Of a stretch of DNA of 64,000 bases, positions 11,000-21,118 are shown one piece after another. How positions within the stretch are numbered: the first letter of the stretch is position 1; each line of letters opens with the position of its first letter. The notes beneath the pieces are model-generated. The model saw nothing but the letters and a program-made list of their open reading frames with translations. It was not told the DNA's origin and made no database searches. The translations under genes and the position numbers were made by a program. The stretch comes from an uncultured Clostridia bacterium (GTDB lineage: Bacteria > Bacillota > Clostridia > TANB77 > CAG-508): assembly GCA_949388605.1 (NCBI GenBank), contig CASKJV010000008.1, forward strand, positions 21,328-85,327, in the 5' to 3' direction.

Positions 11000-13900
11000 T
11001 TATTTTGTATAATCTAGATTGTATCCATTAACTTCAGCTCTATGATATAATAATAATTTTGAATCTTTAATATCTACTACATTATCGTTGTTTATATCAG
11101 CTGCTTTTAGGAATGTTCCTGATAACATTTCAACTTCATTTCTATGAGCTTTTATTAAAAGTGTATCAATTGAATTTGCATGTCCATCTCCATTGATATC
11201 TCCTTTTACTACAATTTCATAAACTAATAAGTTACCATTACTATCTTTAACAACTTTTCCATCTTTATCTTGAATTTGTACAAACATTCCTGTTGCTATA
11301 TTTCCTGTTCTAACTTCTCCATCAGAATTTTTTACAACAGCTATATATTCATTATTATTTTTCAAAAGAATAGATTTAAAATCTTCAACAGGTGTTTTAG
11401 ATTTTATTCCTGTTAAATAATCATTATCACTATCTATTGTATATCCTAACTCAATAGGTGTTACTGGATCTGTTGGATCTGTCGGATCTGTTGGTTCTGT
11501 TGGATCTGTTGGTTCTGTCGGATCTGTTGGTTCTGTCGGATCTGTTGGATCTGTTGGATCTGTTGGTTCTGTTGGTTCTGTTGGATCTGTTGGTTCTACT
11601 GGTGTTTCTGAAACTATAACTGTTACAGATACGTTTCCTGAAACTGTATTATCATAGAATGATGTAGCAATAACTTCTATATTTTCTGATTGTTCATCAG
11701 CACCTACAGTTAATAATCCTGTTCTAGAAATTTTTGTATTTTCACTAGTATTTCCAGAAACTGACCATTTTACTCCTAAATGTGCTACATTTTCTCCACT
11801 AACTTCTGCTACAAATTGTTGTGTTTCTCCTGCTTTTACTGTAGAGTTTTCTGGTGTAACTGTTATTTTAATTGGTTCTCCAACTATATATGCAATAACA
11901 CATGTTGTTCCATATCCTATACTAATTGTATTTTTTGTATTTGTAATTGATACACTTGCTACATGATTTCCTTTTGAACTTACATCAACTATAGCTTGTT
12001 TACCATCACTAGTTACATTTCCATGTATACTATCAATTGCAAAACTTGTATTTGCATAATCTATTTTTTCAATTTGTTGGAATATTGGTGGTAAATCAAT
12101 TTTTGATGTTGTACCAACATTAATCATTCCATCAACAATCAATTCTAATTGTTGTCCTGTTAAGTCAAGATTAAATGTATTTTCATCTCTTAAATATTCT
12201 AATACATCTGTAAATCCTGCTGCTCTTGCTTCATAAGTTAAATAATTTAATAATCTTTGTATATCTGAAATTTGGTTATTACTTAAATCTAGGTTCTTTA
12301 ATTTTTTCAAATTTTCAATTTTGAATGTTAATTCACCTTCAATTAAGTTTTTAGATAAATTTAAGTCTTGTATATTAGATAATACTTCTAATGGTTCAAT
12401 ATTACTAATATCGTTAAAACTTAGATCTAATATTATTAAATGTTCATTAATTGAAGTCCAATCAACTTTTGAAATATCTACTATCTCATTGTCTCCTGCA
12501 TAGAATTCTACTAATTTTGATAATTCTGCTAGTCTATCAATATCTTCAATTAAGTTTTCATGAATATTTAATCTTTTCAATCTTGGTAAGAATATATATG
12601 CTTCAATTTCTTCTGCTGAAGCTAATGTCATTCTTTTTCCATAGAATAAAAATTCATCATCTCCCATTTCAGTTTTACAATTTTCTTTAAAGCTATCTTT
12701 AATGTCTGTATAAATTTTAGTATCTTGTCTATCTATTTCTAATCTTCTAATTATATAATTTACATATTCGTCTGCAACACAAGTATCAGGTCTAGACTTT
12801 TCTTCAGGAAGTGTATTTGCAAAACTACAATATGTATACATTGCTAAATAAATATCAGCTTCTTTAAAAGATTTTAAAGCTTCTTTGTAATCATATAATC
12901 TCCAATTATCATTTGGCAATTCTGAAAAATGTTTTGAAATAGGTTTTTCTATTGGTTTTGTTTCTGTTACTCCATCTATTTCTACACTTACAACAGTTTC
13001 TATTGTATATTTTGTTTTTGTTAAATATTGTTTCTCAAAAGATGTTAAATAATCTTCCATATTTGCTATTTTAGAAACTTGACTATCATATAATGATTTA
13101 GCTTCTTCAAATGTTAGACTTGAGAATTCTTCATCAGTCATATTTCTAATTCCAACTACAGCAAATGATGCTAATCTATCTACTCTATTATAAATAATAT
13201 ATAGATTTTCCATTCTAATTTTTAAAGTTTCTCTTAATCTTGTTAGTGTAGCTGTTAATTCTTCTTGTTTAAATCCAAGTTCAACTAATTCTTTTTTAAC
13301 TGCATCAATATTAGCATTTAATCTAGTTTGTTCAGCTATTTTGGAATTAATGTTGTTTACATCTTCTTGATATTTTTTTACTAATGCTTGTTGAGTTGCT
13401 ATTTCGTTATTTTTTTCTTCTATATTAGCTTCTGCTTCTTTTAATTCTTCTCTTGCTTCATCTAATCGATCAGTAGCTCCTGTAGCTGAACCTGCAAGTT
13501 CTAAACTTTCAATTTCATCTTTTAGATCTTCTTTTTGTGTTATTAAAGAATTTAATTCATCTTCATATCCTTTTAAAGTATCTTGAGCTGTTTGTAAATT
13601 ACCTGCAGCATTTGGTGATTTTTCTGTTGCATCTTTTATTGCATCTTCTACTTGTTTTAACTGTGCCTTTAAATTATTAAGTTCTTCATTCTTTTTATCA
13701 TAATTTTCTTTTACTGCTTTTAATTCTGCTTGTGTTTTTTCAATTTCATCAACTGTTTCTTTTATTAGAGCAATTTGAGCATTAACTCTTTCTCTTAAAA
13801 GAGCTTCTTCTTTAACTTGATTTTCTTCTAATTCAATTAATTTATCCATTGATTTTATATAATTACTAGATAAATCTAAATCAAGTTCTAAACCAACAAA

Positions 13901-14953
13901 ATTTTCTATACCAGTTATATCTGATATTCTTTTGTTAGATAATTTTAAACTTGGTATTTTATTAATAATATCATTTATAGTTATTACTAAAACTTGTGGT
14001 TCATCAAAAAATCTTTCATATAAATTTTTTGAATTGTTTGCATCTTTATGGCTTATTAAATCTTCATTTTCTTCTTGTCCTTTTGTTAATTGAGATTTTA
14101 TAGCCTTATACATATTTTTATCTTTAATAAAGATTCCTCTTTCATCAGATTTAACTACTACAAAATATAAATTAATATCTGAATTATATAAGCTATTTTT
14201 TGAATCAGTAATTTTTATGCTAAGTTTTACCATACCTGTATTAATATCATAACTATTATCTGTTTTATTAGCATAAACTACTTTTAAATTTTCATAATCA
14301 AAAGATCTCCAATCTATATATGGTCCTTTTCCTTCTTCTTGTTGTGTATTATTTGTGTAATTTTCTTCAACTAACCATTCTGATTCAATATGACCAGCAT
14401 ATTCTTTTACTATTTGTGGTAATGAATATACAAAAGTATCATTTTGGTCAGATGTTGCTGTATCATCAGCATTAACCATTTCTATAACATTGAATTTTTG
14501 ATTGTGTAAGTTTAAATTTTGAATATTTTTTATATTCGCTATCATACTTACATCTTCAATTGAGTTTGAAGATATGTCTAAACTTGTTAATTCAAAAGAA
14601 TTTAAAACTTCTAAATTACTATCTTTAGTTAAATTATTTGAAGACAAATCTAGAGCTTTTACATTAGTGAATACTTCAAGACCTGTTAAATCTGTTAATC
14701 CACCATTTGATAAAGAAAGTTCTGTAACTTTAGTTATCTCTTCATCACTAATAATTAAAGTACGTTGTGCATCATTGTAAATAGCATTAATCTCTTTACT
14801 TTCCAATTGTGATTTTAAAGCATAATATAAGTTGCTTTCTAATACTAGACTTGAGTCTGTTGTTGCTGCAACTTCTAACTCTAAAATTGGAGCGATGCAA
14901 TTCAATAGCATAATGAAAACTATGGCTATTGAGATTAACATTTTCTTTCTCAT
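11000..14953 (-). CDS. Large secreted LRR protein with coiled-coil insertion, Ig-like domain, (T/D/E)PT repeats and C-terminal type I dockerin
   Basis: LRRs (LTDLTGLEVFTNVKALDLSSNNL), heptad-rich 230-aa segment, BIG2-like domain, PT repeats, DINGDGHANSIDTLLI...ADINNDNVVDIKDSKLLL dockerin F-hands. Confidence 0.85.
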   Translation of the reverse strand: MRKKMLISIAIVFIMLLNCIAPILELEVAATTDSSLVLESNLYYALKSQLESKEINAIYNDAQRTLIISDEEITKVTELSLSNGGLTDLTGLEVFTNVKALDLSSNNLTKDSNLEVLNSFELTSLDISSNSIEDVSMIANIKNIQNLNLHNQKFNVIEMVNADDTATSDQNDTFVYSLPQIVKEYAGHIESEWLVEENYTNNTQQEEGKGPYIDWRSFDYENLKVVYANKTDNSYDINTGMVKLSIKITDSKNSLYNSDINLYFVVVKSDERGIFIKDKNMYKAIKSQLTKGQEENEDLISHKDANNSKNLYERFFDEPQVLVITINDIINKIPSLKLSNKRISDITGIENFVGLELDLDLSSNYIKSMDKLIELEENQVKEEALLRERVNAQIALIKETVDEIEKTQAELKAVKENYDKKNEELNNLKAQLKQVEDAIKDATEKSPNAAGNLQTAQDTLKGYEDELNSLITQKEDLKDEIESLELAGSATGATDRLDEAREELKEAEANIEEKNNEIATQQALVKKYQEDVNNINSKIAEQTRLNANIDAVKKELVELGFKQEELTATLTRLRETLKIRMENLYIIYNRVDRLASFAVVGIRNMTDEEFSSLTFEEAKSLYDSQVSKIANMEDYLTSFEKQYLTKTKYTIETVVSVEIDGVTETKPIEKPISKHFSELPNDNWRLYDYKEALKSFKEADIYLAMYTYCSFANTLPEEKSRPDTCVADEYVNYIIRRLEIDRQDTKIYTDIKDSFKENCKTEMGDDEFLFYGKRMTLASAEEIEAYIFLPRLKRLNIHENLIEDIDRLAELSKLVEFYAGDNEIVDISKVDWTSINEHLIILDLSFNDISNIEPLEVLSNIQDLNLSKNLIEGELTFKIENLKKLKNLDLSNNQISDIQRLLNYLTYEARAAGFTDVLEYLRDENTFNLDLTGQQLELIVDGMINVGTTSKIDLPPIFQQIEKIDYANTSFAIDSIHGNVTSDGKQAIVDVSSKGNHVASVSITNTKNTISIGYGTTCVIAYIVGEPIKITVTPENSTVKAGETQQFVAEVSGENVAHLGVKWSVSGNTSENTKISRTGLLTVGADEQSENIEVIATSFYDNTVSGNVSVTVIVSETPVEPTDPTEPTEPTDPTDPTDPTEPTDPTEPTDPTEPTDPTDPTDPVTPIELGYTIDSDNDYLTGIKSKTPVEDFKSILLKNNNEYIAVVKNSDGEVRTGNIATGMFVQIQDKDGKVVKDSNGNLLVYEIVVKGDINGDGHANSIDTLLIKAHRNEVEMLSGTFLKAADINNDNVVDIKDSKLLLYHRAEVNGYNLDYTK
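11463..11602 (-). repeat. Tandem 9/18-bp repeat encoding TEPTDPTDP linker
   Basis: Reiterated ggatctgttggttctgt units. Confidence 0.8.
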
Positions 14954-15234
14954 AATAAATCCTCCCTGATTTTTTTCTGAAATTTGAATATTTTCATTAC
15001 CATCATAATAGCATTTCTATTTTTTTTTTCAATAGCACTTTTTTTCATTTTTTCCAAACCTTGTCAAAAAGCTTTACGGAACTACCTTTGAACGATTTAG
15101 ATTTAGTTTTGTTAAGTTTTTATTACTTTTTTTGTTATTTTTTTACTTTTTCTTACGAAATAAGGATTTTATGGATTTTTTATGAATAAAATTAATTAAA
15201 TAATTTTTTAAAATCTTATTAAAATATATACAAA

Positions 15235-15276
15235 AAAAGTGCAGATTCTACTTTATTAGAAACTGCACTTTTTTAT
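15235..15276. terminator. Intrinsic terminator AAAAAAAGTGCAG...CTGCACTTTTTT
   Basis: Hairpin with A/T tracts on both sides. Confidence 0.7.
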
Positions 15277-15351
15277 ATTCTATTACTTTTAAGAGTTATT
15301 TACTATACTCAAAGTTTTCTCTTAATTTTCAAGCTAATAACTTAGTTCTTA

Positions 15352-16128
15352 TTAGATTCTAAATATTTTACTTGCATTATTATAAGTAACTTTAGCAATC
15401 TGTTCTAAAGGAATATTTTTGATTTCAGATATTTTTTGTGCTACTAACTTTACATTTATAGAAGTATTTCTTTTTCCTCTATATGGCTCTGGTGACAAAT
15501 ATGGTGAATCTGTTTCTATTAAAAGTTTATCTAATGGTACTAATGAAATAACAGCTTCTGGTTTAGCATTTTTAAAAGTAACAACTCCACTAAAAGATAT
15601 ATAATATCCTAGATTTAATCCTTCTTTTATTAATTCTTGATTTAATGGACAACAATGAAAAATACCTGTATTCTTTACTGGATGTTTTTTTAAAATATCT
15701 ATTGTATCTATATATGCATCACGTGTATGAATAATTATTGGTTTATTATATTTGTTTGCAATTTCAATTTGTTTAATAAAAAGTTCCTTTTGTTCTTCTT
15801 TATTTTCCTTATTCCAATGATAGTCTAAGCCTATTTCTCCTATAGCAACTACCTTTTCTTGTTTTGCCATTTCTTCTATTTTTAATAAATTTTCTTCTGA
15901 ATTATCTTCTATATCGTTAGGAGATATTCCACAAGAAGCATATATATATTCGTTCTTTTGTGCTATTTCTATAGCTTTTAAACTCTTTTCTACATTATAC
16001 CCTATACACATCATTCTTGTTATATCTTGATTTAATGTTTCTTTTATTAATTTTTCTCTATCTTCTTCAAAACTTTCATCATTATAATGAGAATGTGAAT
16101 CAAAAAATTCCATTTTATTATTAAACAA
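15352..16128 (-). CDS. tatD: TatD family hydrolase
   Basis: FFDSHSHYND, IGEIGLDYHW, IIHTRDAY, LLIETDSPYLSPEPYRGKRN. Confidence 0.94.
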   Translation of the reverse strand: MFNNKMEFFDSHSHYNDESFEEDREKLIKETLNQDITRMMCIGYNVEKSLKAIEIAQKNEYIYASCGISPNDIEDNSEENLLKIEEMAKQEKVVAIGEIGLDYHWNKENKEEQKELFIKQIEIANKYNKPIIIHTRDAYIDTIDILKKHPVKNTGIFHCCPLNQELIKEGLNLGYYISFSGVVTFKNAKPEAVISLVPLDKLLIETDSPYLSPEPYRGKRNTSINVKLVAQKISEIKNIPLEQIAKVTYNNASKIFRI

Positions 16129-16240
16129 CTATTTAATAGTATACCTATTAAATAATTATATTTCCTCCTTTTATTTTAATATTTTATAATTTAATATGAC
16201 CTTTAAAAATTATAAGAAACTTTTAAAGGCCATTAAATAA

Positions 16241-16612
16241 CTATTTGTTGTTTAGTATTACAGTAACATATGCTACTGCATATTCTTTACAATGTGAAAT
16301 ACTTATTTCAATACTATCTAACTCTTTTATTTCTAAATGTAAATAAATCTTTGGTTTACCATTATTTGTATTTACTATTTCAAAATCTTTCCAACTATAG
16401 TTTGTATTAATATTTTCGCTTAATGCTTTATATATTGCCTCTTTTGCGGCAAATCTTGCAGCATAACTTTGATATCTTTGCTCTTTTCGAGCTTCACAAT
16501 ATTCAATTTCTTTTTCTGTGTATACTCTATTTAAAAATTCTGAGCCTCTAGTATTAATTAGTTTTTTTATTCTATCAATTTCAATAATGTCGGTACCAAC
16601 TGATAATTTCAT
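16241..16612 (-). CDS. acpS: Holo-[acyl-carrier-protein] synthase
   Basis: VGTDIIEIDRIK, RFAAKEAIYKAL, SISHCKEYAVA. Confidence 0.94.
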   Translation of the reverse strand: MKLSVGTDIIEIDRIKKLINTRGSEFLNRVYTEKEIEYCEARKEQRYQSYAARFAAKEAIYKALSENINTNYSWKDFEIVNTNNGKPKIYLHLEIKELDSIEISISHCKEYAVAYVTVILNNK

Positions 16613-16628
16613 TTTTATTCCCTCTTTA

Positions 16629-17891
16629 TTATGATAATAAATATATTAAAAATAAAATATTTACTGTATTAAATAACAATGAAAATACAAGTAATATAAC
16701 TATTATTGAATAATATGTATTATTTTTTTCTATATTTAAATCTTTATATATTACTTCATATTTATTTTGTATTTCTTCATATAATATATCCAATTCTAAT
16801 GTCTTGTTTACTGTTTTATAATATAATGACCCTGTATCATCTAAAGTAACATCTTTCCCCCATAATTCTTTAGTAAATTTTATGAATTTCTGTTTCATTT
16901 TAATAATTTGGTCATATGCTTTAAAATCATTATTAAGTTTCATTAAAAACATTAATTTATACAATGACAATATATACATATAAAAATATTGATTTTCATA
17001 TTCGTAAGGTAATCTTGTATAATTATATGTATCTATTCCAGAACACATAATATTAGAACTTGTATTAGATATAGTTGTTTTAACATATTTGAATTTTTCT
17101 ATTATGTGAAGATTGTGTTTTAAATTTGCAGTATTAAAATCCGAAGTATAATTGCTAGGTAAAACATTAGCAAACTTCAAAAAATCGTTTTCTATATTTA
17201 TAAAATCTGTTTTCTCACTCCAATTACTTGTTTCTACACATACATAAGAATATGTATAAAATTGTGAATTTATTAAATCTTCTTTTTTGTTATTTGTTTT
17301 TTGTTTTGCACTAATTCCTGTTATTTGATTAATTAATTCTGATATATCATTTATATCTTGAAAAGTATCTGTTTGAATTTTTATATTTTCAAAATCTTTT
17401 AATGATGCAAATTCTGATGTAATTCCTTTAAATCTATAATTAAAATCTAATAGGTCAAAAAATTTATTTGTATTTTCTAAATGCGTTTTCATTGTGAAAA
17501 AACATATTCCTGTGTTGAAACATATTATTTCAATTCCTTCGATTTTAAAAAAAATTCCATTTTCTGTTCCTACTTTTCCTTGAATATCTTCTGCCAAATT
17601 ATAATTAAAATGTACAACATTATCTTTAACTAAAATTTTGCATTGTTCTTCAGGTTTTAAATTTTTGAATTCTCTAAGTTTATCTCCTCTGAGTTCAAAA
17701 GTAGGAAATAAGTATGATCTTATTGCAGGTAAAAAGAAATTATATATGTCTAAATCTTTTTCTTTTTCAAAAATTTTATATGAACATTTTCTATCTTTTA
17801 TTAATTTAAGAATATATTTATTATATTTTTTTTGATCAATTATATACGGATGAATAAAATACGTATATTGATATTTTGTCATTAGTTCCAA
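16629..17891 (-). CDS. Hypothetical protein with C-terminal TM segments
   Basis: ORF with good coding character; C-terminal hydrophobic tail YSIIVILLVFSLLFNTVNILFLIYLL. Confidence 0.7.
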   Translation of the reverse strand: MELMTKYQYTYFIHPYIIDQKKYNKYILKLIKDRKCSYKIFEKEKDLDIYNFFLPAIRSYLFPTFELRGDKLREFKNLKPEEQCKILVKDNVVHFNYNLAEDIQGKVGTENGIFFKIEGIEIICFNTGICFFTMKTHLENTNKFFDLLDFNYRFKGITSEFASLKDFENIKIQTDTFQDINDISELINQITGISAKQKTNNKKEDLINSQFYTYSYVCVETSNWSEKTDFINIENDFLKFANVLPSNYTSDFNTANLKHNLHIIEKFKYVKTTISNTSSNIMCSGIDTYNYTRLPYEYENQYFYMYILSLYKLMFLMKLNNDFKAYDQIIKMKQKFIKFTKELWGKDVTLDDTGSLYYKTVNKTLELDILYEEIQNKYEVIYKDLNIEKNNTYYSIIVILLVFSLLFNTVNILFLIYLLS

Positions 17892-17917
17892 AGTAAATTA
17901 CCTTCCTTTTTCTTCTG

Positions 17918-19474
17918 TTATTTAGTATAAACATTTAGTTGTAAATCTTTATTTTTGTGCCAATTATTTATGAAATCAATATATAAATAGTCTTCAAGGT
18001 TAACACTTGGAGTAAGTATTTCTGCTCCGTTAGATCCTAAAACTCCCCATTTTCCATCTTTATTTACAGCACAGTAGCCAAATTCATTTTGTTCTTTTGC
18101 GTCATCATAAATACATTCAACTATTCTACTTCCATTTTTATTTTCATATCCATATTTTCCATTTTCTTTTACTAAAAATAGAGTATTGGTTGTTAACACT
18201 TCTTTATTTGTTTTTTCCTCTAATTTTAAATTATAATATTTATAATCATCATTTTCTCTAACTCTTAAATATCCATTATCTATATTTAACTCTGAAACAA
18301 TAATATCACTTAAAACTACTTTTAAGTTTCTATCTATAATGTCTGTTGTAAAATTTGACTTTTCAGCTTCAAAAAAGTCTGCTTCTTTTATATAAATAAT
18401 ATTTTCATAATTGAAACCTATTATTTCGTTTGAATTTTCATCTATAATACCATATTTTCCATTTAATTCTGCAATATAGTAATTAGAAAATGAATATTTT
18501 AAGGAATCATATTTGTTTTCTATAACATTTTCTCCTGTTTTAGAAATAAGTCCATATTTTCCATCTTTATTTATAATGAATTTATCTGCATTTATTTCTT
18601 CAATATTGTTAAATCCTTTATTTAAAATGACTGTACCTTTTTTGTCTATTACTTCTAAAACACCATTTTCTAACACAACATAGTATCCATTTCCAGTAAC
18701 ATTTTTTATTTCATCGTATTTTACTTCTACTAAAGTTGTTTTATCAGGAGAAATTACTCCAAATTTATTAGCATCATTTTTTACAATATATCCGTCTTCA
18801 TAAGATTTAGTTAAACTAGTAATTTCTTTATATTCTGTAGGAATAATTACTTCTCCTAGTGCTGTAGTAACAAGACCTTTTTTCCCATCCTTTTCTACAA
18901 TTAAGCTTTTTTCAATTCCTGGAATAACATTTATATTATCATAATTTGGTTCTAAAATAACTTTTCCTTCAAAATTAATTAAACCATATTTATTATCTTT
19001 TTCATATTTTAAAACATTATTTTCATACCAAATATTTGAACCATCTGTGTTTTCAATAGGTTGTACCATATTATATTCAGTAAATATTTCTTCACCATTT
19101 TCATTAATAACTTTTGTTTTAAAAGTTTCGTTATTATAATTTACATCTTCAAAAACTATAAATATTCCTTTATTTTTATCTGGAACTAAAATCATTTCAT
19201 TATAGTCGCATTTTATTATTACATTTCCTTTATTATCTATAATTCCCCATTTATTATTTTCATAAGCACTCATATATGTTGTTAATGTGGAAACTTCTTT
19301 TGTATTTTCACTGTTAGTAAGTAGATTTTTAAGTGAAACAATAATCATTATAAATACTATTATAGTAATTATTGTTGCAAATACTTTTTTCATATTTAAC
19401 TTAGGAGTATCATCATATCTTCTTCCTCTATTTCTACTCATTTTGACCTCCAGATACATATTATTTTTATACAT
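17918..19474 (-). CDS. WG repeat-containing protein, membrane anchored
   Basis: Repeated KYGLI(N/S)..G..I....YD pattern; N-terminal TM. Confidence 0.85.
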   Translation of the reverse strand: MYKNNMYLEVKMSRNRGRRYDDTPKLNMKKVFATIITIIVFIMIIVSLKNLLTNSENTKEVSTLTTYMSAYENNKWGIIDNKGNVIIKCDYNEMILVPDKNKGIFIVFEDVNYNNETFKTKVINENGEEIFTEYNMVQPIENTDGSNIWYENNVLKYEKDNKYGLINFEGKVILEPNYDNINVIPGIEKSLIVEKDGKKGLVTTALGEVIIPTEYKEITSLTKSYEDGYIVKNDANKFGVISPDKTTLVEVKYDEIKNVTGNGYYVVLENGVLEVIDKKGTVILNKGFNNIEEINADKFIINKDGKYGLISKTGENVIENKYDSLKYSFSNYYIAELNGKYGIIDENSNEIIGFNYENIIYIKEADFFEAEKSNFTTDIIDRNLKVVLSDIIVSELNIDNGYLRVRENDDYKYYNLKLEEKTNKEVLTTNTLFLVKENGKYGYENKNGSRIVECIYDDAKEQNEFGYCAVNKDGKWGVLGSNGAEILTPSVNLEDYLYIDFINNWHKNKDLQLNVYTK

Positions 19475-19563
19475 AGTAACTATATCATTTTAATTGTGAA
19501 ATTACAATATTTATTATCAAATTTCATAATTATTCCTGGTTTTGTTTTTAATTATAATTATTA

Positions 19564-19596
19564 AAAAAAAGAAGTCCCATTTGGGACTTCTTTGAA
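19564..19596. terminator. Intrinsic terminator AAAGAAGTCCCatttGGGACTTCTTT
   Basis: Perfect hairpin. Confidence 0.7.
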
Positions 19597-19640
19597 ATGT
19601 AAACATTTTATTTCTTTTCAAGATAGTTTTCACATATTAA

Positions 19641-20666
19641 TTATTTTTTAAAAAAATAATTAAATATACGTCCAAAAACGCCTTTCGCTTTTGACTCTTC
19701 CCTTGATTTTTCAATTGTAGGTACCTCTTCTTTTTCATCTTCAATATTTTCAGGTTCTGTGGAAACTTCATCTTTCTGAATAGGTTTTATTGTAAAAAGA
19801 TGTTCCAAACTCTGCTGACAAAATCCCAGCTTATCTTCTATACTATCTGTTATTGCAATCCTTTCATCATTTACTGTTGTTCCTAATTCGAATCGGAAAC
19901 TTTTGACATACTGTTTCCAATTTCTAAAAATCGGATGATACATAATGTAATTGTGAAGCTGAGCTGAAATATACAGCTTAACTTTATTGGGTGTTTCAGG
20001 ATCTGCAATAAGACGTGGGTTACCTCCATTATGACAATACAAGCCTGTAACTTCTAATCCAAAATCTTTTTCAATATCTTCTTTCATTGCATTATAGAGA
20101 AATACCCTATAGTCTTTTTCCTGCAAGTTTTTCAGTCCAGTGCCTTTTTCTGCAGTGTCAGCACCATGAATCCTTTCAAAATAAAATCCACTATTAACAG
20201 ACTCTTTCTGCATGTTGTAGGATGCAGAAGCAAAATATTCCTTTAATTTTCCAATTTGATGAATTCCTTTTTTGTTATCAATTGGTTGCCAAAAAATCGC
20301 TTCAATTACTGAATTTTCTTCTCCACCAAGAACATTGTGAATATCAGAAAGATTTACTCCTAATTCTCCATTGTATCTTCCATAACACCAATATGAATCT
20401 TCAATATAAACAATAGGCAAAACTTCGCCGTTTTCCAATTGTTTATACTCTTTGTATGGAATAATAACAATTAGTTCTTCAAATGTGTTCACTAATAGCA
20501 ATGGGGAATTCTTCTCAAGACTTTTTGGCATAATCCGGTCATCTACACCTTCTTCATCAGATATAACGTTTTTTGTCAATATCGGCATTTCTAACCATTC
20601 TGCAATAATCTCAGCGAATTTTTCCTTCCATCCCTTAATAGTTGCATTGTTTTTGTTTCCTTCCAT
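19641..20666 (-). CDS. Hypothetical cytoplasmic protein with charged C-terminal tail
   Basis: ORF; composition appears less AT-biased than neighbours. Confidence 0.7.
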   Translation of the reverse strand: MEGNKNNATIKGWKEKFAEIIAEWLEMPILTKNVISDEEGVDDRIMPKSLEKNSPLLLVNTFEELIVIIPYKEYKQLENGEVLPIVYIEDSYWCYGRYNGELGVNLSDIHNVLGGEENSVIEAIFWQPIDNKKGIHQIGKLKEYFASASYNMQKESVNSGFYFERIHGADTAEKGTGLKNLQEKDYRVFLYNAMKEDIEKDFGLEVTGLYCHNGGNPRLIADPETPNKVKLYISAQLHNYIMYHPIFRNWKQYVKSFRFELGTTVNDERIAITDSIEDKLGFCQQSLEHLFTIKPIQKDEVSTEPENIEDEKEEVPTIEKSREESKAKGVFGRIFNYFFKK

Positions 20667-20912
20667 CGTGTTTCATACCTCCCTTGTTGTGTTTGCAATT
20701 ACATTTTGTTGTTGCCATGTTTACATCTACATTTTATCTCTTACAAATTTTATTTATAGTTATACAACAGATGACAGTTGTAGAGACAAATATAATTATT
20801 TGACGCCAATATTATATCACGTTTTATGTAAATTATCAATATGATTTATGTAAGAATTAAGGAGCCTATTGTAATATATTTAAAATTTCACATACTCTTA
20901 TATAAATATACA

Positions 20913-21072
20913 GAACAAAAGTGGACGATATGATAATTACAAAATACAAAAATTTACTAAATCGTCCACGTATTTGTTCGAAGTCGTGATTTTGTTGTAC
21001 AAAATAGTGCACAAAAATTAGCGAAGCTTTTATTTAGTAGGAAGTGCAAAACACTTTCCTACTAAATAAAAA
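20913..21072 (+). repeat. Intergenic repeat element copy B
   Basis: First ~55 nt identical to copy A; same GGACGAT/ATCGTCC and AGTAGGAAGTG..CACTTTCCTACT hairpins. Confidence 0.85.
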
Positions 21073-21118
21073 AAATGAACAAAATGTTCATTTTTTCCGT
21101 TCATAATTGTTCATTTTC

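Noticed and set aside
11463-11602. Possible CRISPR-like regular repeats
   Set aside because: 9/18-bp in-frame coding repeats for a TEPTDP linker; no spacers
20452-20844. 130-aa + strand ORF antisense to 19641-20666
   Set aside because: Overlaps a better-supported - strand ORF and its leader; no family features
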